Shown piece by piece: positions 24,248-32,566 of a DNA stretch of 64,000 bases. Origin of the DNA: Actinacidiphila acididurans (GTDB taxonomy: Bacteria; Actinomycetota; Actinomycetes; Streptomycetales; Streptomycetaceae); assembly GCF_016918855.1 (NCBI RefSeq), contig NZ_JADKYB010000008.1, positions 248,001 to 312,000 of the forward strand, read 5' to 3'. Made by a program: the position numbers and the translations under genes. The first letter of the stretch is position 1. Each line of letters starts with the position of its first letter. Below the pieces are notes generated by a model. That model was given only the letters and a program-made list of their open reading frames with translations, searched no databases and had not been told where the DNA came from.

Positions 24248-27200
24248 ATGGGCGTGCGCGCCTGGGTACAGGACTGGCCGGTGTACCGGCAGTTCACCGG
24301 CCGGGACCCACTGGGCCGGGGGGCGACGGCGGTCTCCCCGCACACGCGCGAGCTGCGACCACGCACGGCGACGGCCGACCGGGTGGTGAAATCCGTCTGC
24401 CCCTACTGCGCGGTGGGCTGCGCGCAGAACGTGTACGTGAAGGACGAGCGGGTCGTGCAGATCGAGGGCGACCCCGACTCGCCGGTCAGCCGCGGCCGGC
24501 TGTGCCCCAAGGGGTCCGCGACACTCCAGCTGACCACCGGCAGTGCCCGCCGGTACGAGGTGCTGTACCGGCGCCCGCACGGCACCGACTGGGAACGGCT
24601 CGACCTGGACACGGCGATGGAGATGGTCGTCGACCGCGTGCTGCGCACCCGGCGGGAGACCTGGCAGGACGAGCAGGACGGGGTCCGCGTCAACCGCACG
24701 CTCGGGATCGCCAGCCTGGGTGGGGCGACGCTGGACAACGAGGAGAACTACCTCATCAAGAAGCTCTTCACGGGGCTCGGCGTGATCCAGGTGGAGAACC
24801 AGGCCCGGGTGTGCCACAGCGCCACCGTCGCCGGCCTCGGCACCTCCTTCGGCCGCGGCGGAGCCACCACCTTCCTCCAGGACCTGCAGAACGCGGACTG
24901 CATCGTCATCGAGGGGTCCAACTTCGCCGAGGCCCATCCGGTCGGCTTCCAGTGGGTGATGGAGGCCAAGGCCCGCGGCGCCAAGGTCATCCACGTCGAT
25001 CCGCGCTTCACCCGCACCAGCGCGCTGGCCGACCTGCACGTGCCCATCCGGGCCGGCAGCGACATCGCCTTCCTCGGCGGCATCATCCGGCACGTCCTGG
25101 AGACGGAGGCGGACTTCCGGGAGTACGTCCTGGCCTACACCAACGCCGCCACCGTCGTGAGCGAGGACTTCCGGGACACCGAGGACCTCGACGGCGTCTT
25201 CTCCGGCCTCGACGAGGACAGCGGGCACTACGACGAGACGAGCTGGCAGTACGAGGGCGCCGACGTGCAGGCCGCGTCCGGTGAGCGCGACGAGCAGTAC
25301 GAGCGGCGCACCGGCGGCGGCGCGACGATCTCCGCCGCCGGCCACTCCGAGTCCCACGGCTCGGGCGGCGCCTCGGTCGGCACCGAACCCCACCGCGACC
25401 CGACCCTGCGGCACCCCCGCTGCGTGTACCAGATCCTCAAACGCCACTACGCCCGCTACACCCCGGAGATGGTCGAGGAGGTGTGCGGCGTCCCCCGGGA
25501 CACCTTCCTGGAGGTGTGCCGCGCCCTGGTCGACAACTCCGGCCCGGACCGCACCAGCGAATTCGTCTACGCGGTCGGCTGGACCCAGCACACCGTGGGC
25601 GCGCAGTACATCCGGGCGGCGAGCACCCTGCAACTGCTGCTGGGCAACATCGGCCGGCCCGGCGGCGGCATCCAGGCGCTGCGCGGCCACGCCTCCATCC
25701 AGGGCTCCAGCGACATCCCGACCCTGTTCAACCTGCTGCCGGGCTATCTGCCGATGCCGCACGCGCACGCACATGAGGACCTCGACACGTTCGTCGAGGC
25801 GGTGAAGGCCGACAAGGGCTTCTGGGGCAACATGCGCGCCTACATGGTGAGCCTGCTCAAGGCCTATTACGGCGACGCGGCCACCGCCGGCAACGACTTC
25901 TGCTTCGACCACCTGCCGCGGCTGACCGGGTCGCACAGCACGTACGAAACGGTGCTCGCGCAACTGGACGGCACCTGCAAGGGCTACTTCCTGATGGGCG
26001 AGAACCCCGCGGTCGGCTCCGCGAACGCGAAGATGCAGCGGCTCGGGATGGCCAACCTGGACTGGCTGGTCGTCCGGGACTTCTCCCTGATCGAGTCCGC
26101 GACCTGGTGGAAGGACGGCCCGGAGATCGAGACCGGGGAACTGCGCACCGAGGACATCGGCACCGAGGTGTTCTTCTTCCCCGCGGCCGCCCATACCGAG
26201 AAGTCCGGCTCGTTCACCAACACCAACCGCTGGCTCCAGTGGCATCACGCCGCCGTCGAACCGGCCGGCGACGCCCGCAGCGACCTGTGGTTCATGTACC
26301 ACCTGGGCCGGCGCATCAAGGAACGGCTGGCCGGCTCGACCGCCCCGGAGGACCGCCCGGTCCTGGACCTGGCGTGGGACTACCCGACGCAGGGGCCGCT
26401 GGCCGAGCCCGACGCGCAGAGCGTGCTCGCCGAGATCAACGGCAGGACGGCGGACGGCGCGCCGCTGAGCGCCTACACCCAGCTCGAGGACGACGGCTCC
26501 ACCTCCTGCGGCTGCTGGATCTACTGCGGGGTCTACGCCGACGGCGTCAACCAGGCCGCCCGCCGCAAGCCGCACACCGAGCAGGACTGGGTGGCCGCCG
26601 AATGGGCCTGGGCCTGGCCCGCCAACCGGCGCATCCTCTACAACCGCGCCTCGGCCGACCCCGAGGGCCGCCCATGGAGCGAACGCAAGGCCTTCGTGTG
26701 GTGGGACGCGGACGCCGGACGATGGACCGGCCACGACGTACCCGACTTCGTCCCCGACCGGGCGCCCTCCTACCGGCCGCCGCGCGACGCCACCGGCCCC
26801 GACGCCCTGAGCGGGGTGGACCCGTTCATCATGCAGGCGGACGGAAAGGGCTGGCTGTACGCCCCCGCCGGCCTGGTCGACGGGCCGATGCCGACGCACT
26901 ACGAGCCGCAGGACTCCCCGATCCGCAACCCGCTGTACGGCAGGCAGCAGCGCAACCCCGCCCGCCAGGTGATCTCCCACGAGCTCAACCGCTTCCACCC
27001 CGGCGCCGACCGGCCGGGGGGCACCGATCCCTTCCCGTACGTGGTCACCACCTACCGGCTCACCGAGCACTTCACGGCCGGCGGCATGACCCGCTGGTCG
27101 CCCTACCTGGCCGAGCTCCAGCCGGAGATGTTCTGCGAGGTCTCGCCCGAACTCGCCGCCGAGCGCGGCCTGGAGCACGCGGGGTGGGCCACGGTCGTCA

Positions 27201-27514
27201 CCGCCCGCGGCGCGATCGAGGCACGGGTCCTGGTGACCGCGCGGATGAGCCCGCTGCGGGCCGGCGGCCGCACCATCCACCAGATCGGCCTGCCCTACCA
27301 CTGGGGACCCAACGGCTACACCAAGGGCGACGCCGCGAACGAGCTGTCGGCCATCGCTCTCGACCCGAACGTGCACATCCAGGAGGTGAAGGCGCTGACC
27401 GCCGACATCCGTCCCGGCCGCCGCCCGCGCGGACCCGCCCTGCCGGCCCTGCTCGCCGAGTACCGGCTGCGCGCCGGCATCACCGAGCGGACCGGAACGG
27501 AGGTCCGGGGATGA
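24248..27514 (+). CDS. Formate dehydrogenase alpha subunit, Cys-type (FdnG/FdoG-like)
   Basis: A 1088-residue molybdopterin oxidoreductase. The N-terminal [4Fe-4S] ligands are C51-x2-C54-x3-C58 and C86 (CPYCAVGC, CPKG). NQARVCHSATV places Cys189 where E. coli FdnG and FdoG have selenocysteine. The molybdopterin dinucleotide-binding C-terminal domain ends with GPNGYTKGDAANELSAIALDPN, characteristic of FDH-N. No twin-arginine signal is present at the N-terminus, so the catalytic side may be cytoplasmic, or export may depend on another partner. The ATG follows GGAGGAG. Alpha, beta and NrfD-type subunits are coupled by ATGA overlaps. It oxidises formate to CO2 and passes electrons to the quinone pool via its partners. 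Confidence 0.92.
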   Translation: MGVRAWVQDWPVYRQFTGRDPLGRGATAVSPHTRELRPRTATADRVVKSVCPYCAVGCAQNVYVKDERVVQIEGDPDSPVSRGRLCPKGSATLQLTTGSARRYEVLYRRPHGTDWERLDLDTAMEMVVDRVLRTRRETWQDEQDGVRVNRTLGIASLGGATLDNEENYLIKKLFTGLGVIQVENQARVCHSATVAGLGTSFGRGGATTFLQDLQNADCIVIEGSNFAEAHPVGFQWVMEAKARGAKVIHVDPRFTRTSALADLHVPIRAGSDIAFLGGIIRHVLETEADFREYVLAYTNAATVVSEDFRDTEDLDGVFSGLDEDSGHYDETSWQYEGADVQAASGERDEQYERRTGGGATISAAGHSESHGSGGASVGTEPHRDPTLRHPRCVYQILKRHYARYTPEMVEEVCGVPRDTFLEVCRALVDNSGPDRTSEFVYAVGWTQHTVGAQYIRAASTLQLLLGNIGRPGGGIQALRGHASIQGSSDIPTLFNLLPGYLPMPHAHAHEDLDTFVEAVKADKGFWGNMRAYMVSLLKAYYGDAATAGNDFCFDHLPRLTGSHSTYETVLAQLDGTCKGYFLMGENPAVGSANAKMQRLGMANLDWLVVRDFSLIESATWWKDGPEIETGELRTEDIGTEVFFFPAAAHTEKSGSFTNTNRWLQWHHAAVEPAGDARSDLWFMYHLGRRIKERLAGSTAPEDRPVLDLAWDYPTQGPLAEPDAQSVLAEINGRTADGAPLSAYTQLEDDGSTSCGCWIYCGVYADGVNQAARRKPHTEQDWVAAEWAWAWPANRRILYNRASADPEGRPWSERKAFVWWDADAGRWTGHDVPDFVPDRAPSYRPPRDATGPDALSGVDPFIMQADGKGWLYAPAGLVDGPMPTHYEPQDSPIRNPLYGRQQRNPARQVISHELNRFHPGADRPGGTDPFPYVVTTYRLTEHFTAGGMTRWSPYLAELQPEMFCEVSPELAAERGLEHAGWATVVTARGAIEARVLVTARMSPLRAGGRTIHQIGLPYHWGPNGYTKGDAANELSAIALDPNVHIQEVKALTADIRPGRRPRGPALPALLAEYRLRAGITERTGTEVRG

Positions 27515-28566
27515 GCTCCCTCATCGGCCGCAACCTGCTCGCCGGCCCCGAGCCCGACCCCGCCGGCGACGCCGGGCACGGCCCCGGCCACCCGCCGCGG
27601 ATGGGCTTCTTCACCGACACCTCGGTGTGCATCGGCTGCAAGGCCTGCGAGGTCGCCTGCAAGGAGTGGAACGCCATTCCGGAGGACGGCCTGGAACTGA
27701 CCGGCATGAGTTACGACAACACCCAGGGCCTGGGCGCGGACACCTGGCGGCACGTCGCCTTCATCGAGCAGAGCAAACCGCTCGGCCATGCTGTGACCGC
27801 GGCCGACCACAGCGACATCGACGTCCTCGCGCTCGCCGCCCAAGGCTCGGGCACCCCGCCCGCCGAGGCGGCGGTCACGCCGACCACTCCGGCCGCCTCC
27901 GCCGCGTCGGCGGCCCCGGACGCGCCGCCCGCCCCGGACGCGGCGGCCGTTCCCGGCCCGCCCGCGCCCGACGGCCGCACCGAGCTGCGCTGGCTGATGT
28001 CCTCCGACGTGTGCAAGCACTGCACCCACGCCGCCTGCCTGGACGTGTGTCCCACCGGCGCCCTCTTCCGCACCGAGTTCGGCACGGTCGTGGTGCAGGA
28101 GGACGTCTGCAACGGCTGCGGCTACTGCGTGCCCGCCTGTCCCTACGGCGTCATCGACCAGCGCAAGGACGACGGCCGGGTCTTCAAGTGCACCATGTGC
28201 TACGACCGGTTGGGTGCGGGCCAGGAACCGGCCTGCGCCAAGGCGTGCCCCACCGACTCCATCCAGTTCGGGCCGCTGGACGAACTGCGGGAGCGGGCCG
28301 CCGCCCGGGTCGAACAGCTCCACGAGACGGGCGTGGCCGACGCCCGCCTCTACGGCGCTGACCCCGAGGACGGCGTGGGCGGCGACGGCGCCTTCTTCCT
28401 CCTCCTGGACGACCCCGAGGTCTACGGCCTGCCGCCGGACCCCGTCGTCACCACCCGCGACCTTCCGTCGATGTGGCGGCACGCGGGCGTGGCCGCCGCG
28501 ACCCTGCTCGGCGGCCTGGCCGCCGTCTTCGCCGCGAACCGGATGCCGGGAGGAGGCGGACGATGA
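27511..28566 (+). CDS. Formate dehydrogenase iron-sulfur (beta) subunit
   Basis: A 351-residue ferredoxin-like electron-transfer subunit with four Cys clusters: CIGCKACEVAC, CKHCTHAACLDVC, CNGCGYCVPAC and CTMC...CAKAC, for four [4Fe-4S] centres. A C-terminal hydrophobic helix (AGVAAATLLGGLAAVFAANRM) anchors it to the membrane as in FdnH. Between the first and second clusters an Ala/Pro-rich insert of about 45 residues (near residues 113-155) is unusual and probably disordered. Start and stop both overlap neighbours as ATGA, so expression is stoichiometrically coupled. Confidence 0.92.
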   Translation: MSSLIGRNLLAGPEPDPAGDAGHGPGHPPRMGFFTDTSVCIGCKACEVACKEWNAIPEDGLELTGMSYDNTQGLGADTWRHVAFIEQSKPLGHAVTAADHSDIDVLALAAQGSGTPPAEAAVTPTTPAASAASAAPDAPPAPDAAAVPGPPAPDGRTELRWLMSSDVCKHCTHAACLDVCPTGALFRTEFGTVVVQEDVCNGCGYCVPACPYGVIDQRKDDGRVFKCTMCYDRLGAGQEPACAKACPTDSIQFGPLDELRERAAARVEQLHETGVADARLYGADPEDGVGGDGAFFLLLDDPEVYGLPPDPVVTTRDLPSMWRHAGVAAATLLGGLAAVFAANRMPGGGGR

Positions 28567-29603
28567 GCGACTCCGAGGTCCGCAGGGACGGCGTCCACGG
28601 CGAACGGCCCGGCCGCGACGCGCTGGTCGGGCAGGGCTTGGGGGAGGGCGGCCGGACCGCCCGCCGCCGCGGTCGCCGCCGCGGCCGGCGTGGTGAGCAA
28701 CTGATGGTGCCCGAAGCCGAGTTCACCTCCTACTACGGCCGGCCCGTGATCAGCCGGCCCACCTGGCAGCCGCGTGACATCGCCGGCTACTTCTTCCTCG
28801 GCGGGCTGGCCGGCGCCGGCTCCGTCCTGGCCGCCGGCGCCGAGGTCACCGGGCGTCCGGTCATGGCCCGCGCCCTGAAGATCAGCTCGCTGGTCGCCGT
28901 CAGCGGGTCGGCGGCGGCGCTGGTCCACGATCTCGGCCGGCCGGAACGCTTTGCCAACATGCTGCGGGTCTTCCGGCCCACTTCCCCGATGAGCATGGGC
29001 TCCTGGCTGCTGTCCGGGTACGGCCCCGCGGCCGGCGCCGCCGCGCTGCTGGACGTCACCGGCCGGCTGCCCCGTACCGCGCGTGCCGCGACCGCAGGCG
29101 CTGCCCTGCTCGGCCCCGCCGTCGCCGCCTACACCGCGGTGCTCGCCGCGGACACCGCCGTACCGGCCTGGCACGACGCCTACCGCGAACTGCCCTTCGT
29201 CTTCACCGGCTCGGCCGCCACCGCGGCCTGCGGCATGGCCCTGATCGCCTCACCGGTCGCCGAGAACGGCCCGGCGGTCGGCGGGGCCCTGTTCGGCGTG
29301 GCGCTGGAGACCGCAGCGGCCAAGGCCATGGAACACCGGCTCGGCATGGTCGCCGAGCCGTACCGGCAGGGCCGCGGCGGCCGCCTGATGCGGGCGGCGC
29401 AGGGGCTGTCCGCGGTGGGCGCGGCAGGCGCGGCCCTGGCCGCACGCCGCAGCCGCACCGCCGCCGTGCTCAGCGGCGCCGCCCTGCTCGCGGCCTCCGC
29501 CTGCACGCGCTTCGGCGTCTTCCACGCGGGCGTCGCCTCGGCCGAGGACCCGAAGTACACCGTGGTCCCGCAGCGCGAGCGGCTGGCCCGGCGGGCCAGC
29601 TGA
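28563..29603 (+). CDS. NrfD-like membrane subunit of formate dehydrogenase
   Basis: 346 residues. An Arg-rich, disordered N-terminus (residues 28-45, [15 protein letters not shown]) leads into TSYYGRPVISRPTW and about eight membrane helices, the NrfD/PsrC topology. HDLGRPERFANMLRVFRPTSPMS is the conserved quinone-site loop of NrfD proteins. It replaces the cytochrome b gamma subunit (FdnI) of the E. coli enzyme, so electrons pass directly to (mena)quinone without haem. It is coupled to the beta gene by ATGA, and a stem-loop terminator follows. Confidence 0.88.
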   Translation: MSDSEVRRDGVHGERPGRDALVGQGLGEGGRTARRRGRRRGRRGEQLMVPEAEFTSYYGRPVISRPTWQPRDIAGYFFLGGLAGAGSVLAAGAEVTGRPVMARALKISSLVAVSGSAAALVHDLGRPERFANMLRVFRPTSPMSMGSWLLSGYGPAAGAAALLDVTGRLPRTARAATAGAALLGPAVAAYTAVLAADTAVPAWHDAYRELPFVFTGSAATAACGMALIASPVAENGPAVGGALFGVALETAAAKAMEHRLGMVAEPYRQGRGGRLMRAAQGLSAVGAAGAALAARRSRTAAVLSGAALLAASACTRFGVFHAGVASAEDPKYTVVPQRERLARRAS

Positions 29604-29686
29604 CGGCTCCGGCACCGGTTGCGGGCTGGGCGGTCCGCCGGACGGGGTTGCCCCGGCGAGAGCCGGGTAGCCGCCACTTTGTGGCC

Positions 29687-29710
29687 GGAGTGAATCGCGG
29701 CATTCGCTCC
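29687..29710 (+). terminator. Stem-loop after the formate dehydrogenase operon
   Basis: GGAGTGAAT (29687-29695) pairs with ATTCGCTCC (29702-29710): 9 bp with one G-U pair and a 6-nt loop. No U tract. It could equally act as a processing or leader structure for the next operon. Confidence 0.5.
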
Positions 29711-29871
29711 GATTTGCGAGCAGTGCGTCTCGTGCGCCGGGCTCGTACGGCAGGCGCGGTCGGTCACCCACGGCCGACCGTACCCGCCGCCGGCGCTCCG
29801 GCCCGTCCGCACGCGCCCACCGGCGCCGCCCACACGCGAGGAGTACCCATGACGGACGACGAGGTCGTACG

Positions 29872-30579
29872 GTGACCGCCACCGCGGAGGCCGCGACCGA
29901 GCCGGCCCCGATCCGCCTGTGGCGGCTGCCCGGGGTGTATCCGCCGCAGGCGGACACCGGTCTGCTGGCGCAGGCGCTGTCCCGGGAGATCGTGGCGCCC
30001 GGGACCGAGGTGCTCGACGTGGGCACCGGCACCGGGGCGCTCGCGGTGCTCGCCGCCGGGATGGGCGCCCGGGTGGAGGCCACCGACATCTCCTGGCGGG
30101 CCGTGCTGACGGCCCGGCTGAACGCTGCGCGGGCCGGCCACCGGGTCGCCGTCCGCCGCCGCCACCTCGCGCATCCGCCCGACGGCAGGACGTACGACAT
30201 GGTGCTCGGCAATCCGCCCTACGTCCCCGGGCCGCCGCCGAGGGGCGCGGCGCGCACCCGCCGGTCCGCCCGGGCCTGGGACGGCGGGGCGCGGGGCCGT
30301 GACCTGGTCGACCTGATGTGCGTGCGCGCGGCCGCTCTGCTGCGCCCGCACGGCGTGCTGCTCATGGTCCACTCCGGGCTGTGCGGCACCGGGCGGACGC
30401 TGGACACGCTGCGGCAGTGCGGCCTGAGCGGGCAGGTCACCGCCCGCGCCCGGATCCCGTACGGACCGGTCCTGCACTCCCGGCTCGGGTGGCTGCGCGC
30501 CCAGGGTCTGGTCGGCGCCGAGGAGCGGGCCGAAGACCTGATGGAGGAGCTGGTGGTGATCCGTGCCCAGCGCCCGTGA
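29872..30579 (+). CDS. HemK/PrmC-like class I methyltransferase
   Basis: 235 residues. SAM motif I is LDVGTGTGALAVLAA (about residues 44-58), followed by the N-methyltransferase signature GNPPYVPG (about residues 108-115), which places it with HemK2/Mtq2- or PrmC-type enzymes acting on amide or amino nitrogen of proteins or nucleic acids. It starts with GTG at 29872. An upstream ATG (29849) opens only an 8-codon frame (MTDDEVVR) that terminates across this GTG, and a good GCGAGGAG precedes that ATG, so translation may begin by coupling. The next gene begins 16 nt before this stop. The three genes 29872-31916 form one operon. Confidence 0.85.
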   Translation: MTATAEAATEPAPIRLWRLPGVYPPQADTGLLAQALSREIVAPGTEVLDVGTGTGALAVLAAGMGARVEATDISWRAVLTARLNAARAGHRVAVRRRHLAHPPDGRTYDMVLGNPPYVPGPPPRGAARTRRSARAWDGGARGRDLVDLMCVRAAALLRPHGVLLMVHSGLCGTGRTLDTLRQCGLSGQVTARARIPYGPVLHSRLGWLRAQGLVGAEERAEDLMEELVVIRAQRP

Positions 30580-30907
30580 CCACCCGCGCGCCCGTGACCA
30601 CCCGCGCCGCATCTCCGTGGACCGCGAAGGCCCCCTCCTGATCGAGGGGCCGGTGGAGGTCGTCACCGACGACGGCACCGTGGCCGCCTCGGACCGGTTC
30701 GTCGTCGCGGTCTGCGCCTGCGGCCTCAGCGGCACGTACCCCTGGTGCGACACCAGCCACCGCGCCCGCGAACCCCGCCACGACAGGCACGCACCCTGCC
30801 CGGGGAAGAGCGCGGGCGAGACCGCGGCCGAGGGCCCGACAGCGGCGGCCGGGAGCGAGCCCCCGAACGAGAAGGGAACGCAGAAGGATGTGGACCACCC
30901 CGGCTGA
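30563..30907 (+). CDS. CDGSH-type iron-sulfur protein
   Basis: A 114-residue small protein carrying the CDGSH [2Fe-2S] signature C51-x-C53 ... P-x-C62-D-x2-H66 (CACGLSGTYPWCDTSH). The three-Cys one-His cluster is redox-active and labile. The N-terminal part DREGPLLIEGPVEVV is typical of actinobacterial members. The C-terminal 45 residues are low complexity. It overlaps the methyltransferase end and the next gene start, so translation is coupled. Probably an electron-transfer or Fe-S donor partner for the downstream haem-oxygenase-like iron enzyme (inference). Confidence 0.88.
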   Translation: MPSARDHPRARDHPRRISVDREGPLLIEGPVEVVTDDGTVAASDRFVVAVCACGLSGTYPWCDTSHRAREPRHDRHAPCPGKSAGETAAEGPTAAAGSEPPNEKGTQKDVDHPG

Positions 30908-31916
30908 CCCCCCGACCGACCCGGGCCCGGCCGGCCCCGCCGTCCCGGCCGCCCGCGGGGCCCTGTCGCGGGCCACGGCGGACTGCCTGCGCGATCCCCA
31001 CCTGCCGGTGCCCGACCTGCGCGCGGCGACGGCGGCCGCCGACCCGTACGGCGACGACCTGCAGCTCGCGCTCTACCTGCTGTACGAACTGCACTACCGG
31101 GGCCTGGCCGGCGTGCGCGACGACCGCGAGTGGGACCCCGCGCTGCTGGCGCTGCGCGCGCTGCTGGAGGACCGGTTCCTGGCCGCCCTGCGCCGGGACG
31201 TCCCGGCCGGACGCGGTGTCGACGAGGTCTTCGCCGATCTGCTGGCCGAGCCCGCCGACACCTCGGGCTCCGTGGCCCACTACCTCCAGCGGCAGGGCGA
31301 CGTGGAGCTGTTGCGGGAGTACGTGGCGCTGCGCTCGCTCTACCACCTCAAGGAGGCCGATCCGCACGCCTGGGTGCTGCCCCGGCTGAGCGGACGGGCG
31401 AAGGCCGCGATGGCGGCCGTGGAATACGACGAATTCGGCGCCGGCCGCGCGGAGGACGTCCACGCGCGGCTCTTCGCCGACATGATGGACGACCTCGGCC
31501 TGGACCACACCTACGGCCACTACCTCGGCCGGGCCCCCGCCCCGGCGCTGGCCGTCGTGAACCTGATGTCCCTGTTCGGCCTGCACCGCCGGCTGCGCGG
31601 CGCGCTGGTGGGCCACTTCGCGTGGGTCGAGGTCACCTCCTCGCCCGGCTCCCGCCGCCTGGCCCAGGCCATGCGCCGTACGGGCGCCGGCCCGGCCGCT
31701 CAGCGCTTCTACGACGAGCACGTCGAGGCCGACGCGGTGCACGAACAGGTCGTGCGGCGCGATGTCATCGGCGGGCTGCTGGCCGACGAACCCGGGCTCG
31801 CCCCGGACGTGGCCTTCGGCGCCGAGGCGACGACCTTCCTGGAGGACCGCCTCGCGGAGTGCCTGCTGGACGCCTGGCGGAACGGGCGCTCCGCGCTGAT
31901 CGACCGACGGTCCTGA
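30888..31916 (+). CDS. Iron-containing redox enzyme, haem-oxygenase-like fold
   Basis: A 342-residue all-helical protein whose pattern (LALYLLYELHYRG, LEDRFLAALRRD, VALRSLYHLKEADPHAW, VEYDEFGAGRAEDVHARLF, YDEHVEADAVHEQVV) is that of haem-oxygenase-like di-iron or mononuclear iron enzymes of the 'iron-containing redox enzyme' family. Glu/His pairs in YELH, VEYDEFG and DEHVEADAVHE are the probable iron ligands. Related enzymes perform oxidative C-C or C-N cleavage or N-oxygenation; the substrate is unknown. The start codon lies inside the CDGSH gene. It is the last gene of the operon, convergent with the gas-vesicle cluster 36 nt away. Confidence 0.82.
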   Translation: MWTTPADPPTDPGPAGPAVPAARGALSRATADCLRDPHLPVPDLRAATAAADPYGDDLQLALYLLYELHYRGLAGVRDDREWDPALLALRALLEDRFLAALRRDVPAGRGVDEVFADLLAEPADTSGSVAHYLQRQGDVELLREYVALRSLYHLKEADPHAWVLPRLSGRAKAAMAAVEYDEFGAGRAEDVHARLFADMMDDLGLDHTYGHYLGRAPAPALAVVNLMSLFGLHRRLRGALVGHFAWVEVTSSPGSRRLAQAMRRTGAGPAAQRFYDEHVEADAVHEQVVRRDVIGGLLADEPGLAPDVAFGAEATTFLEDRLAECLLDAWRNGRSALIDRRS

Positions 31917-31952
31917 GGGTGCGGGTCAGGGGCGCGGGAGAAGCGGTGCCGG

Positions 31953-32279
31953 TCAGTCGCGGGGGAGCAGCGGGCCCAGCGGACCGAGGTCGATATTGAG
32001 GTCCTCCGGAGTGAGACCGAAGTGCTCGCGCAGCTCGGTCACGCGCTCCTCCAGGGCCATCAGGGTCAGGCCGAGATCCTCCACCTGGTCGTCGGTCAGG
32101 CCGCCCTGGTCGATACGGCGCAGAGCCTGACGCTCCATCAGCTGCCGCAGCAGCTCGACGACGGTGAGGACCAGGCCGGCGAGGCCGCGTTCCACCGATT
32201 CGCGGTCCACGTCCAGGTGCCGCGGCACCGAACGGGACTCCGGGTCGCGACGTCCACGGCGGGGCTCGGGGGACGTCAT
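31953..32279 (-). CDS. gvpK: Gas vesicle protein GvpK
   Basis: 108 residues. The core RHLDVDRESVERGLAGLVLTVVELLRQLMERQALRRID and VEDLGLTLMALEERVTELREHFGL matches GvpK. It is a minor gas-vesicle assembly protein needed for vesicle formation. Its ATG overlaps the gvpS stop (ATGA). It is the last gene of the minus-strand operon. Confidence 0.92.
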   Translation of the reverse strand: MTSPEPRRGRRDPESRSVPRHLDVDRESVERGLAGLVLTVVELLRQLMERQALRRIDQGGLTDDQVEDLGLTLMALEERVTELREHFGLTPEDLNIDLGPLGPLLPRD

Positions 32280-32566
32280 GGCGGCTCCCGTCGTCCGTCC
32301 GCCTCTGCGGCAGGCGGGGGCGCCTCCCGGCTCACCGCGTCGTCCCACCCGGCCCGGATGGAGGCGACCAGCGCGCGCAGGGAGATGCGGACGAGGTCCA
32401 CGTCCGCGATGCGCAGCGTGATCTCGCCGCTGATCACTACGCCGCCGGCCAGCACGCGGTCCAGCAGGTCGACCAGGGCGATCTCGCGTCCGGCGCCGGG
32501 ACCCGCCCGCTCCGGCACGGGCGCCCGGGGCGCGGGCGCGGACTCGCCCGCGGGGACGACGGTCAT
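32276..32566 (-). CDS. gvpS: Gas vesicle protein GvpS (GvpA/J family)
   Basis: 96 residues. The GvpA-like core IALVDLLDRVLAGGVVISGEI then LVRISLRALVASIRAGWD is flanked by Pro/Ala-rich ends. Among the three GvpA-family paralogues here, its position between gvpL and gvpK identifies it as GvpS. It is a minor shell or nucleation component. An ATG at 32566 is preferred over an upstream in-frame start at 32614; ATGA overlaps join it to gvpL and gvpK. Confidence 0.88.
   Translation of the reverse strand: MTVVPAGESAPAPRAPVPERAGPGAGREIALVDLLDRVLAGGVVISGEITLRIADVDLVRISLRALVASIRAGWDDAVSREAPPPAAEADGRREPP

Noticed and set aside
24809..24817. Selenocysteine codon in formate dehydrogenase
   Set aside because: The codon at the catalytic position is TGC, not TGA, so no SECIS element or Sec machinery is needed.
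23975..27376. Long minus-strand frame antisense to formate dehydrogenase
   Set aside because: Its Gly/Val/His/Arg-rich composition is the usual artefact opposite a high-GC gene; the plus strand has clear motifs.
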